Assembly: GCA_965214435.1 (NCBI GenBank)
Contig: OZ243960.1
Span: 62,001 to 126,000 of the forward strand
Source: Rubrobacter_A sp965214435
GTDB taxonomy: Bacteria; Actinomycetota; Rubrobacteria; Rubrobacterales; Rubrobacteraceae
Direction: 5' to 3'
DNA length: 64,000 nucleotides
Made by a program: the position numbers and the translations under genes. Of the stretch, positions 36,871-45,619 are shown in pieces (positions within the stretch are counted from its first letter, which is position 1; every line of letters begins with the position of its first letter). The notes beneath the pieces were generated by a model that searched no databases, had not been told where the DNA came from, and saw only the letters and a list, made by a program, of their open reading frames with translations.

Positions 36871-36906
36871 AAAGCTCCCCGCCAAGTTACTTTGGCGGGG
36901 AGCTTT
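36871..36906 (-). terminator. Rho-independent terminator after the quaternary-amine ABC operon
   Basis: A perfect 15-bp stem (36871-36885 with 36892-36906; AAAGCTCCCCGCCAA) closes a six-base loop. The T-rich end lies on both strands, so it could act bidirectionally. It sits 40 bases after the substrate-binding protein stop on the minus strand and upstream of the amidase start, which isolates the two transcripts. Confidence 0.88.
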
Positions 36907-36946
36907 GTAAAAGCGGACCGTTATAGGCCCTTAGTCGTGCCCGGGT

Positions 36947-37933
36947 CTACTCTTCGAGGAAACCGTTCTCCTGTAGCCACTGCTGGGCGACATCCTCGGG
37001 AGCTTCGCCATCGACGTCTACGGAGGCGTTGAGCGTCTGCATGGTCTCAGTGTCGAGCTCTTGGGCGATGGGCTCGAACGCGGTATTGAGCGGGTCGCCG
37101 TACTCGTTGGAGGTCTCTTCGCGGATATTTATGGCCGGGTTGTAAATCGGGAAGAAGTTCTCGTCGTCTTCCAGGACCGTGAGGTCGAGAGCCTGGATCC
37201 GGCCGTCGGTCGTAAAGACCTCGCCAAAGTTGCAGGGGTCGCCCGCGTCGGTGCGCTCGTATACCACACCGGTGTCGAACAGCGACACGTTGCCCTCGGG
37301 GAACTGGTAGCCGTACTTCTCCTCCATGCCCGGTAGACCGTCGTCCCGCGTCCGGAACTCGCTCTCGACGCACAGTGTGGCGACGTCCGGGTTGTTCTCG
37401 ATCAGAGGACCGATGTCCGAAAGGTTCGTTACATCCTGTAGCTCGGGGACCTCCTGCGGAGCCTCGGAGCGCATCGCGAGCGCGTAGGTGTTGTTAAACG
37501 GCGCGCGGGCCAAGAGCACTATGCCGTTCTCCTCCAGTTCGGCTTCTTTAGACGACTGGTACTGCGCTTCGGCGGGGAAGACCGGCTCGGTGTTACCGAG
37601 GAAGTTGATCCAGTTCGTCCCGGAATACTCCCAGTACATGTCGATCTCGCCGCTTTCTAGCGCGGCGCGGGCCGCGTCCGTGCCGGCGAGCCCGGTCTGG
37701 TCGGTTATATTCGCCCCGGTCGCCTCCAGCGCCTGGACGGCGATCTGGCCGAGGATCAACTGCTCGGTAAAGTCTTTCGACCCCACGGTAAAGTCGGCGT
37801 CCGAAAGATCCACGTCGGCCAGCGGACCGGCCGCGCTCGGACCTCCACCCCCGACCCCGCAACCGGCGGCCACGGCCACCAGCAGGACCATAAGGCCCGC
37901 TACCTTCATCAAGGTCTTGTTCACGAACTTCAC
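36947..37933 (-). CDS. Quaternary-amine (glycine betaine/choline-type) ABC transporter substrate-binding lipoprotein
   Basis: This 328-residue protein has a lipobox ending at Cys25 (VAAGCGVG), so it is anchored to the outer face of the membrane. The OpuAC/OsmF fold is clear: FTVGSKDFTEQLILGQIAVQAL, GLAGTDAARAALESGEIDMYWEYSGT, and the end DVAQQWLQENGFLEE. It delivers a quaternary amine such as glycine betaine, carnitine or choline to the membrane complex. It is the last gene of the four-gene minus-strand operon and ends in a strong terminator. Confidence 0.92.
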   Translation of the reverse strand: MKFVNKTLMKVAGLMVLLVAVAAGCGVGGGGPSAAGPLADVDLSDADFTVGSKDFTEQLILGQIAVQALEATGANITDQTGLAGTDAARAALESGEIDMYWEYSGTNWINFLGNTEPVFPAEAQYQSSKEAELEENGIVLLARAPFNNTYALAMRSEAPQEVPELQDVTNLSDIGPLIENNPDVATLCVESEFRTRDDGLPGMEEKYGYQFPEGNVSLFDTGVVYERTDAGDPCNFGEVFTTDGRIQALDLTVLEDDENFFPIYNPAINIREETSNEYGDPLNTAFEPIAQELDTETMQTLNASVDVDGEAPEDVAQQWLQENGFLEE

Positions 37934-38022
37934 GATATAGTTACTCCTTCTCTATCTATACAGTATTCTCACAACGGACTGGAGGGTTTCCGGTCCGCCC
38001 CCTCTTACTACAGTCCCTCCCT

Positions 38023-38856
38023 CTATAATCCTTTAGGCCGCAAGATGTCTTCGGCTACCCCGGCGACGTAGTCGATAGTCAGAGCGAGCACGGCGGTCAG
38101 AACCGAGCCGGTAATCAAAACCGGTGGACGACTGAGCTTGATGCCGTTATTGATGATGTCCCCCATCCCACCGGCGTTGATAAACGTCGCGAGTGCCGCG
38201 GTACCGACCACGATTATCAGGGCCGTCCGAATACCGGCGAGCATTATCGGGATGGCGAGCGGCAACTCTATCTTGAACAGAACGGCGCTCTTTTTCATGC
38301 CCATCCCGCGTCCCGCTTCTATAACGGAACTATCAACCTGCTGGATACCGACCATCGTATTTCGGAGGACCGGCAAAAACGCGTAGATCACGAGCGCCAG
38401 TATTGCGATGCTAGGACCAAACCTGTTGAGAAAGACCGCGATCAGGACGAGTACCCCGATGGACGGTATGGCCTGCCCGACGCTCGCTATACCGACTACG
38501 GTCGGTGCCACCCGCCGCAGTCCGGGCCGGGTCAGTATCACGCCGGTGGTGATAGCCAGCACCACGACGATCAGGGTCGCTATCCCGGTAAGCTCCAGGT
38601 GCTGTACCACCCGCTGGAGAATAAACTCCCGGTTAAGGGTACGCTGCTCGATGCTGTCGAGTTCCTGGCTGCTAACCCACAGATATAACGTGACGCACAC
38701 CGCCACGAGGAAGAGGGGCATCACGAGGTATCGGGCTAGCTGCTTACCAACAGCGGCCCCCCGGCCCGTTCCTTTCTTCTGCTGCTCTTCACCCTCCGGC
38801 GGCCGTGCCTCCTTGAGTTCCGGAGACTCCTTTTCCTGCTGCTGCGTGCTCGCCAC
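38023..38856 (-). CDS. Quaternary-amine ABC transporter permease
   Basis: This 277-residue permease has a charged, Lys/Glu-rich 35-residue N-terminus and about six helices. The EAA-like loop segment VIEAGRGMGMKKSAVLFKIELPLAIPIMLAG is typical of OpuC/OsmW permeases, and HLELTGIATLIVVVLAI is also characteristic. It lies between the ATPase (43 bases upstream) and the binding protein on the same strand. It pairs with the second permease (40087-40731) to make a heterodimeric channel. Confidence 0.9.
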   Translation of the reverse strand: MASTQQQEKESPELKEARPPEGEEQQKKGTGRGAAVGKQLARYLVMPLFLVAVCVTLYLWVSSQELDSIEQRTLNREFILQRVVQHLELTGIATLIVVVLAITTGVILTRPGLRRVAPTVVGIASVGQAIPSIGVLVLIAVFLNRFGPSIAILALVIYAFLPVLRNTMVGIQQVDSSVIEAGRGMGMKKSAVLFKIELPLAIPIMLAGIRTALIIVVGTAALATFINAGGMGDIINNGIKLSRPPVLITGSVLTAVLALTIDYVAGVAEDILRPKGL

Positions 38857-38899
38857 TAGGGTCGCTCCCCGCTTTTCGGGGCCTGTGTCCAGGTTCGCC

Positions 38900-40090
38900 T
38901 CATCCGCGCACCCCTTCCTGGTCCAGGGCCTCCCGGTCCGGGTTGCGCATAGAGTCGATCGTGTCGAGCACCTTGTCGAAGTCGACGACCCCCTGGTAAG
39001 AACCTTCTTTATCGACCACGATGGCCGAGCCTTTGTAGGAGGTGATCATGGCGTTCAGCGTGTCGTAGAGGCTCGCGTCCTCGTTTACGACGGCTATCGC
39101 CGGTTGGCCGGCCTCTTCGAGGTTCGAGCCGTTACGCTCCATGTCGTCCGCGCTGACCCACCGCTTCGGGTGCCGCTCACCGTCGAGCAGCAGTACGTAG
39201 TCCCTTCCGGTGTCCCGCATCGTCTGCCGTACCGCATCAGGACCATCAGACATGCTCGCCACCGGCCAGTCTGAAGGCTGGATATCGCTTATGCGGCTCA
39301 GGGAGAGACGCTTTATGGAAGCCCCCGACCCTACAAAGTCCTCGACGAACTCGCTTGCCGGATCGGTCAGGATGTTCTCCGGCGTGTCGTACTGGGCGAT
39401 AATGGAGCGCTCCTGGAGGATCGCGATGCGGTCGCCCATCTTTATCGCCTCGTCTATGTCGTGGGTAACGAAGACGATGGTCTTCTTTATTTCCTGCTGC
39501 AACCGCAGGAACTCATCCTGAAGGCGCTCGCGGGTTATCGGGTCTATAGCCCCGAACGGCTCGTCCATGAGTAGGACCGGCGGGTCGGAGGCCATCGCCC
39601 GCGCCACGCCTACCCGCTGCATCTGACCGCCGGAGAGCTCTTTCGGGTAACGTTTGCGGAAGCTGCGGTCTATGCCGACCGTATCGAGCAACTCGTCTGT
39701 CCGGTCCGAGATGCGCTGCTTGTCCCAGCCGAGCATCCTCGGGACCGTCGCGACGTTGTCCTCGATGGTCATGTGCGGGAAGAGACCTATCTGCTGGATC
39801 ACGTATCCCATCCGTCGCCGGAGCTGGTCCGGGTTCACGTCCGTGACGTCCTCGCCCTGCAAGAAGATCTTGCCCGAAGTAGGCTCGATGATGCGGTTGA
39901 TCATCTTCATGGTCGTGGTCTTGCCACACCCGGACGGCCCCACGAAGACTACGATCTCGCCCTCGTGGATCTCCATCGAGAGGTCTTCGACCGCCGGCTG
40001 GTCCTGCCCGGGAAAGGTCTTGGATATATTCTCCAGCCGGATCATTACGTCATCCGACCTGGCGCCGGTGTTATGTCCGTTTTCGCTCAA
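38900..40090 (-). CDS. Quaternary-amine ABC transporter ATP-binding protein with CBS domains (OpuCA/ProV type)
   Basis: This 396-residue ATPase has Walker A GPSGCGKTTT (51-60), signature LSGGQMQRVGVARAM, Walker B PVLLMDEPFGAIDP and the switch histidine in FVTHDIDEAIKMGDR. The C-terminal half (about 270-390) holds paired CBS domains (GRDYVLLLDGERHPKRWV, DTLNAMITSYKGSAIVVD) that sense ionic strength or nucleotides in this family. Its start overlaps the upstream permease stop by four bases (ATGA), so the subunits are coupled translationally. Confidence 0.93.
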   Translation of the reverse strand: MSENGHNTGARSDDVMIRLENISKTFPGQDQPAVEDLSMEIHEGEIVVFVGPSGCGKTTTMKMINRIIEPTSGKIFLQGEDVTDVNPDQLRRRMGYVIQQIGLFPHMTIEDNVATVPRMLGWDKQRISDRTDELLDTVGIDRSFRKRYPKELSGGQMQRVGVARAMASDPPVLLMDEPFGAIDPITRERLQDEFLRLQQEIKKTIVFVTHDIDEAIKMGDRIAILQERSIIAQYDTPENILTDPASEFVEDFVGSGASIKRLSLSRISDIQPSDWPVASMSDGPDAVRQTMRDTGRDYVLLLDGERHPKRWVSADDMERNGSNLEEAGQPAIAVVNEDASLYDTLNAMITSYKGSAIVVDKEGSYQGVVDFDKVLDTIDSMRNPDREALDQEGVRG

Positions 40091-40731
40091 CTGATCCCCC
40101 TAGAGGTTGTTAGCTTTGTGAACACCGTGAAAAACACCTCGAACAACAAGGCGAGCACTACGACCCCGAGGGTCCCTGTCAGAATTGAGTTGGTCGCGTT
40201 CGCGCCACCGATACGGTTGAGTCCGGAGAAGATCAATCCCCCGAGCCCCGGACCGTTGACGTAAGCCGCTATGGCCGCGATACCCAGTATGAGCAACCCA
40301 GAAGTCCGCACGCCCGCGACGATAACCGGCCAGGCCAGCGGCAACTCGATGCGCACCAACTGCTGCATATTGCTCAGCCCCATGCCCTTGGCGGACTCCG
40401 TGATGGCCGGGTCCACACCCTGCAGTCCGGTTATCGTGTTCCGCAGTATCGATAATATCGCGTAGACCGTGAGCGCAACGACCGACGGCAAGAGCCCGAG
40501 CCCTAAAATCGGGATCATTAACCCGAAGAGCGCGAAAGACGGGATGGTTAGCGCTATGGAAGCGACTGCCAAGACACCCTGTGCCGCCGGCGGCCGACGG
40601 TAAGTGAGTATCCCGAGGGTTACACCTATAATGGTAGCGATAGCCAGGGAGGCCAGCACGAGTTGCGCATGGGCGATAGTGTCTATGAGTAAGTCGTCCC
40701 AGCGAGATGTTATGTACTCGAAAAGACTCAA
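40087..40731 (-). CDS. Quaternary-amine ABC transporter permease (first gene of operon)
   Basis: This 214-residue permease has five or six helices, with the loop TESAKGMGLSNMQQLVRIELPLAWPVIVAG and the opening YITSRWDDLLIDTIAHAQLVLASL. It is shorter than its partner, as usual for OpuCB-type subunits. It overlaps the ATPase start by four bases. The operon order permease-ATPase-permease-binding protein matches OpuC-like loci. Expression is expected to rise with osmotic stress, but no regulator is in the operon. Confidence 0.9.
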   Translation of the reverse strand: MSLFEYITSRWDDLLIDTIAHAQLVLASLAIATIIGVTLGILTYRRPPAAQGVLAVASIALTIPSFALFGLMIPILGLGLLPSVVALTVYAILSILRNTITGLQGVDPAITESAKGMGLSNMQQLVRIELPLAWPVIVAGVRTSGLLILGIAAIAAYVNGPGLGGLIFSGLNRIGGANATNSILTGTLGVVVLALLFEVFFTVFTKLTTSRGIS

Positions 40732-41013
40732 GATTTCATCTCCCCGCCCGTCCAGACTCTGTAAGCTTATGCATAACTATGCTGTTCCTTCTTTCCGCTA
40801 GTATTTAACTGTCGCTCTATAATGTCAATCCCTTCGCAACTCTGCTTGATGCGTAGGAATATACACAACCGCGTATAGTAGATCAAGTCTAAGCAACACA
40901 AAACGCGCATTCGTATGCCTTCGTTACTCGAAACTCACCGCACACATGCCAATCTTAAAACTGTTTCACAATGCGAACCATGGGTGGTGAATGTTCTTCT
41001 TGGTGCCCCTGCT

Positions 41014-41988
41014 CTACAACAGGGCTTCCCGCAAGATAGGAGGCTCTCCGGCGGCGGGGAGCGTGCTGCCGTAGCGCTGGCGCCAAAGCGGGGCGAAACC
41101 GGGGTCTACGGCCGCTACGCTCCGGGTGGCGCGGGGATGGACGGTCTCGGAGGAGATGCGGTTCCCGTCAGGACCGTAGACGCCGCCGGGCGCGCTAAAG
41201 CGGGCGTCCGGGTAGGCGCCGAGCTGGTTCGCGCTCGCCACGTAGACCGCGTTATCCAGAGCGCGGGCGGCGCAGGCGAGATCGTACTGGTAGCCGAAAG
41301 GGTCGCGCCAGCCGGCGGGCGCCAGGATGAGCTCCGCGCCGCGGGAGGCTGTTTCGCGGACCACCTCCGGGAAGCCGAGGTCCCAGCAGACGACCACCGC
41401 GACCCGGAGCCCGCCGGCTTCCACGACCGGAAGCTCGGAGCCGGGGACGAAAGCCCGGTACTCGGCCGTCTCCTGGACCAGGTTTAGTTTGCGGTAGGTC
41501 AGGACGAGGCCCTCGGGGCCAACGAGGTTTACGCTGTCGAAGACGCTCGTGGAGTGCGGGCACCGCTCCGGAAATCCGTAGGCGACAAAGAGGTCGAGGT
41601 CGCGGGCAAGCTCCGCAAAGCGGCGGACGCTCGGACCTTTTTCGGCGTCCTCGGCAAAGTGGTAGACCGTTTGTAGACCCGAGTACCCCGAGGTAAAAAG
41701 CTCCGGGAGGACGGCCCACCGGAGGTTCGGCTCGTCCGCGCGGGCTCTCGTCAGAGCTTTCTCCGCGAGCAGCAAGTTCCCCTCGACGGCTCCCGGCCGG
41801 GGGTTGAGGTTCAGGCTCGCCAACCGCGGCAAACCCCTTCCCGGCTCATCTTCCGTACCGCCGACCAGCCGCAGAAAGGAGCCCGTCCCGAACGAGCCTC
41901 CGGGAGCGGAGTTTCCGGGAGCGGAGCTTCCGGCAGCGCGAGGAGGTCGTTCCCGATGTCCGGCCCCGAAGGGCACTCTGTTTGCCAT
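41014..41988 (-). CDS. Carbon-nitrogen hydrolase (nitrilase superfamily)
   Basis: This 324-residue protein has the nitrilase-fold triad Glu (VLPELFTSGY), Lys (LTYRKLNLVQ) and Cys (VVVCWDLGFPE). That triad hydrolyses nitriles, amides or carbamoyl groups. The start is ATG 41988 behind GGAGGAG. The open frame to 42216 upstream is non-protein-like. The roughly 45-residue Gly/Ser/Pro-rich N-terminus (GSSAPGNSAPGGSFGTG) is unusual and could be a linker or a wrong start. The branch (amidase, N-carbamoylase or nitrilase) is not distinguishable here. Confidence 0.85.
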   Translation of the reverse strand: MANRVPFGAGHRERPPRAAGSSAPGNSAPGGSFGTGSFLRLVGGTEDEPGRGLPRLASLNLNPRPGAVEGNLLLAEKALTRARADEPNLRWAVLPELFTSGYSGLQTVYHFAEDAEKGPSVRRFAELARDLDLFVAYGFPERCPHSTSVFDSVNLVGPEGLVLTYRKLNLVQETAEYRAFVPGSELPVVEAGGLRVAVVVCWDLGFPEVVRETASRGAELILAPAGWRDPFGYQYDLACAARALDNAVYVASANQLGAYPDARFSAPGGVYGPDGNRISSETVHPRATRSVAAVDPGFAPLWRQRYGSTLPAAGEPPILREALL

Positions 41989-42437
41989 ATGGCTCTCCTC
42001 CTCTACAGGGGACGGAACTTCTCGCGGTTGCCGACGGCTCGTTCTCCAGAGTATCCGGAGTGCAGTTACAGCGGAGTACGGGTGAATCTTAATCGCGGAT
42101 GGGCGGCAGCGGCATCGGCCCGTGGGATAAGAATCCGGGTCGTGAGGAAGTGGCGGGTTATACTCCGGTAGCATTGACATCCGGAGGGTAAAAGGCAATG
42201 ATATGCAAGATGTCATGAGCTTACACAGCCGACAACCGCGGGTTGCAGCGGGCTACCGGAGTCTGGAGCATCGGGACTCGACGCGGCGTCCTCCGGACCC
42301 ATGACCTACTCGGGTATCCTTGCCGCTGGTTTCTAACTACGCGGGCGTTTCGCAAACAAGCGTACTCGCGGCTCGGGATCGTTCAAGCGTGGAGAATCGG
42401 AGAGTTTAGAAAGTAGTCGAGAGGAGACTGGTAGATC
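41989..42437. other. Intergenic region between the nitrilase and asparagine synthase genes
   Basis: The divergent genes flank about 450 bases that I cannot assign to a gene. It should carry the two promoters. I saw no convincing terminator, repeat or RNA element. Confidence 0.45.
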
Positions 42438-43982
42438 GTGTGCGGTATCGTAGCCCAGTATAACGGCGTGGACGCGGAGTCCGCCCGGCGCATGCTAGAG
42501 CGGGTGACCCACCGGGGCCCGGACGAAGAGGGGAGCGTGCGGGTAAACGGGAACTGGCTCGGCCACCGGCGGCTCTCGATAGTAGACGTGAGTAGCGGCC
42601 AGCAGCCGCTGGTTACGGAGAGCGCCTCCGGAAACGGCAAGCTGTATCTGGTCGGGAACGGGGAGATCTACAACCACAACGACGTCCGGAAGATGCTCCC
42701 CGGCGTGAGCTACGCGACAAATTCCGACAACGAGGTCGCCCTCCACCTCTACGACACCTGCGGCCCGGAGGCCATCTCCGAGCTACACGGCATGTTCGCC
42801 TTCGTGATCTCCGGCGAGGACGGACGCTTTCTCGCGGCCCGCGACCCAGTCGGCATAAAGCCACTGTACTGGGCGGAGCGCGACGGTCACATTACCTTCG
42901 CCTCGGAGCTACGCTCCTTCGACCCGGACCTGCAACCCGAGGTGGAAGTCTTCCCTCCCGGCTGCTACTGGACCCCGGAGACCGGCCTCAAGCGTTTCGC
43001 GCTACCCGTTCCCCACGACGTGGACAAGCTCGAAGACTTCGACGGTCCCTCGGAGCCGGGGGCGGAGATACCGGAAAATATCCTGACCCGCGTGCGCGAG
43101 CGTCTTATAGACACCGTCGAGCGGCAGATGATGGGCGACGTGCCGGTGGGCGTTTTCCTCTCCGGAGGCCTCGACTCCAGCCTCGTGGCGGCAATAGCGG
43201 CGCGGTGGGCCAAACGTAATGGCACCCGGCTTATGACCTTCGCCGTCGGCCTCGAAGACTCCCCGGACCTTCTGGCGGCCCGCGAGGTCGCCGAGCACCT
43301 GGATACCGAGCACTACGAGAGTATCTACACCGCCGAAGACGCCTGGGAAGTCTTGCCGCGGGTGGTGCGCGCGATAGAGTCCTTCGACCCGGCACTCGTG
43401 CGGAGTGCGGTACCGAACTATATCCTGGCCGAGTTTACGGCGCGGTACGTGAAGGTCGTCTTGACCGGAGAGGGTGCGGATGAGATCTTCGCGGGCTACG
43501 AGTACTACGAGGACTTCAAGACCGAGGAGGACCTGCACGCCGAACTGGTCCGCACCGTCGAGGGCCTGCACAACCTGAACCTCCAGCGCTGCGACCGGGT
43601 AACGATGGCCCACAGCCTGGAAGCCCGAGTCCCGTTTCTGGAGCTGGACATGATCTCACTCGGTCTATCCCTACCCGCCGGCTGGAAGCTAGCCGGGGAA
43701 GACCAGCTAGAGAAACGCCTACTCCGACAAGCCTTTGACGGCTGGCTCCCCGACGACTTCCTGTGGCGCAAAAAGGCTCAGTTCGGCGACGGCTCCGGGG
43801 CCTCCTCGGTCCTCAAAGAGCGCATGGAAGAGAGCGTCACCGAAGAGGAGTTCGAGAACGAGCGTTACGAGGTGGACCCGCCCTTACGCACCCGCGAGGA
43901 GGTAGCCTACTACCGCATCTTCGCCGAGCACCTCGGCGGCGTTGACCCGAAGTTCAACATCGGCCGCTTCGCCACCGCCTAG
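42438..43982 (+). CDS. asnB: Asparagine synthase (glutamine-hydrolysing)
   Basis: This 514-residue protein makes asparagine from aspartate and glutamine. The nucleophile Cys2 follows the initiator (MCGIVAQYNG) of the N-terminal glutaminase domain. The C-terminal synthetase has the P-loop VGVFLSGGLDSSLVAAIA and RCDRVTMAHSLEARVPFLE. The start is GTG 42438. It is transcribed alone. Single-copy AsnB of this kind is common, but some relatives amidate other substrates such as cell-wall precursors, which cannot be excluded. Confidence 0.93.
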   Translation: MCGIVAQYNGVDAESARRMLERVTHRGPDEEGSVRVNGNWLGHRRLSIVDVSSGQQPLVTESASGNGKLYLVGNGEIYNHNDVRKMLPGVSYATNSDNEVALHLYDTCGPEAISELHGMFAFVISGEDGRFLAARDPVGIKPLYWAERDGHITFASELRSFDPDLQPEVEVFPPGCYWTPETGLKRFALPVPHDVDKLEDFDGPSEPGAEIPENILTRVRERLIDTVERQMMGDVPVGVFLSGGLDSSLVAAIAARWAKRNGTRLMTFAVGLEDSPDLLAAREVAEHLDTEHYESIYTAEDAWEVLPRVVRAIESFDPALVRSAVPNYILAEFTARYVKVVLTGEGADEIFAGYEYYEDFKTEEDLHAELVRTVEGLHNLNLQRCDRVTMAHSLEARVPFLELDMISLGLSLPAGWKLAGEDQLEKRLLRQAFDGWLPDDFLWRKKAQFGDGSGASSVLKERMEESVTEEEFENERYEVDPPLRTREEVAYYRIFAEHLGGVDPKFNIGRFATA

Positions 43983-44219
43983 ATACCACGACCGCCGTCG
44001 ACCAGGATCACCGCGCCGGCGAAAGTTGCGGGGTCATAGGAGGCTGACAAAGCGCGGCTGAAGCCACGTCCGTTGGTCTGATAGGACTCCGCATCCCGCC
44101 CAAAGCCAGCCCGCCGGGCTCGGGGAAGCCGGACGCCCGGCGCTCGCGTCTGCCACTTCGCAGTCGGTGATGACCCAGGTCGTGCGCCGCTTCTCCTCTT
44201 CGTCCCACGCACCACCCAC
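43979..44219 (-). pseudogene. Decayed gene fragments, C-terminal end of an SDR dehydrogenase
   Basis: The last codons ATFAGAVILVDGGRGI (minus strand, ending at 43979) match the C-terminal strand of short-chain dehydrogenases. Upstream, an unrelated frame (44219-44034) reads WDEEEKRRTTWVITDCEVAD, which looks protein-like but has no start and no family I recognise. No full-length gene can be assembled. It overlaps the asnB stop by four bases. Confidence 0.45.
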
Positions 44220-44584
44220 TACGCAGAAATTCTCGACTTACCTGGCTCTCACCAGAGCCCACAACTGTTTCTAGTTCCACAGTTGTTGGCATCTCCTCGA
44301 TCCAACCCTCATCGACGATCGTACCGGATCTAACAATTCCTTTCAACATTAAGTTTTTGTAACAAAGAACCTGGAACGCGTCTAAGTTTACTATTCTTAC
44401 CTTTCCGGCGCCACTGTCGGGAGAAGTATCGGGCGCAGAAGGGAGCTGGTTACAGGGACGTTTTATGGAAATTCATCGCACCTGGACAAAGGGCTTGTAC
44501 CGGGGTTGGGCTGGTGCTGTAGCAGCGGGCTTTGCTCCCTCCGGTTCCAGGCTTTAGAGAAAGCAGCGTTTCAGAAAGGGAAAG
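44220..44584. other. Intergenic region before the terpene synthase gene
   Basis: No gene is supported; a minus-strand frame reaching 44349 (MLKGIVRSGTIVDEGW) is weak. The segment 44340-44400 is AT-rich and may hold the promoter of the terpene synthase. No boxes could be assigned confidently. Confidence 0.4.
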
Positions 44585-45619
44585 ATGCGTACAGAAAGGC
44601 TATTCACGCCACCGGAGCTGGACTATCCGTTTGCTCCGGCGGTCAGCGAGCATATTGAGGTTTTGGACGGCGAGATCTTCGAGTGGGCCCGGGACACGGG
44701 CCTTCTCTCGACGGAGAGGGCCCGCCGACTGTTTGGCGGAGCGGGGCTGGGCAGGCTGGTCGCCCGTACTCACCCGGACTCATCCTTGGAAGACTTGCGG
44801 ATTATAGCGGGCTGGTACGCGTGGTTGTTCTTGCAAGACGATGTGAGGGATGATTCCGCAGTCGGCCAACGGCCCGGGGAGTTGTCCACGCTCGACGAAC
44901 GCTTTATCGAGGTCCTCGAAGGCGGCGCGAGCGCGAGCTTGCGTACTGGAGAGGATCCACTAGTCAGGGCCCTCTACGACCTGCGGGAGCGGCTGCGCGG
45001 GCGGCTGCGAGACGGGGAGCTTTCACGTGTTGGGATGCGCCGCTTTATCCGGGCTTTCCGCCAGCACCTCGACGCCACCCTCTGGGAAGCTTCCAACCGG
45101 GCTCGCGGTACCGTACCCGACATCGAAACCTACGTAAGGATGCGGCCACTGACCGGCGGACTCTCCATAGTCACGGAGTTGGTCGAGCTTCTCGAAGGTA
45201 CTTACCTCCCGGTAGAAGTGCGCGCGAACCCCACGGTGGCGCGTCTGACGGAGGCGTCGCACAACATCGTCTGCTGGGCCAACGACATACTCTCCCTAGA
45301 GAAAGAACTCCGGTGCGGCGAGGTCAACAACCTCGTCGTGGTGCTACGCGAATCCGACGGGCTAACCTTGCAAAGAGCGGTAGACCTGGCCGCCGAGATG
45401 CACGACGCCGAAGTGCGAGTCTTTGCCGGGCTTCAGGAGGCACGGCCGTCTTTCGGGCCTGCCGTAGACCCGAACCTGGACCGCTACGTGTCCGATCTTA
45501 GAGCCCGGATAAGGGGGGTGTTGGATTGGACGCGCGAGTCGGGGCGTTACCGTACACCGGGGGAAGGAGAGAGTGAGAGCCTGACGCGAGGCTCTACCAC
45601 CGTGGTTGGGAGGCGATAA
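44585..45619 (+). CDS. Class I terpene synthase
   Basis: This 344-residue protein is an all-alpha class I terpene cyclase. The aspartate-rich motif is LQDDVRDD (D85/D86...D89/D90) and the NSE motif is NDILSLEKE (N233, S237, E241). Both bind the magnesium cluster that ionises farnesyl or geranyl diphosphate. Length and pattern match bacterial sesquiterpene synthases. ATG 44585 follows AAAGGGA. It stands alone, with no P450 or prenyl-diphosphate synthase beside it, so the product is probably an unmodified hydrocarbon or alcohol. Its last 26 bases overlap the convergent GGDEF-EAL gene. Confidence 0.85.
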   Translation: MRTERLFTPPELDYPFAPAVSEHIEVLDGEIFEWARDTGLLSTERARRLFGGAGLGRLVARTHPDSSLEDLRIIAGWYAWLFLQDDVRDDSAVGQRPGELSTLDERFIEVLEGGASASLRTGEDPLVRALYDLRERLRGRLRDGELSRVGMRRFIRAFRQHLDATLWEASNRARGTVPDIETYVRMRPLTGGLSIVTELVELLEGTYLPVEVRANPTVARLTEASHNIVCWANDILSLEKELRCGEVNNLVVVLRESDGLTLQRAVDLAAEMHDAEVRVFAGLQEARPSFGPAVDPNLDRYVSDLRARIRGVLDWTRESGRYRTPGEGESESLTRGSTTVVGRR

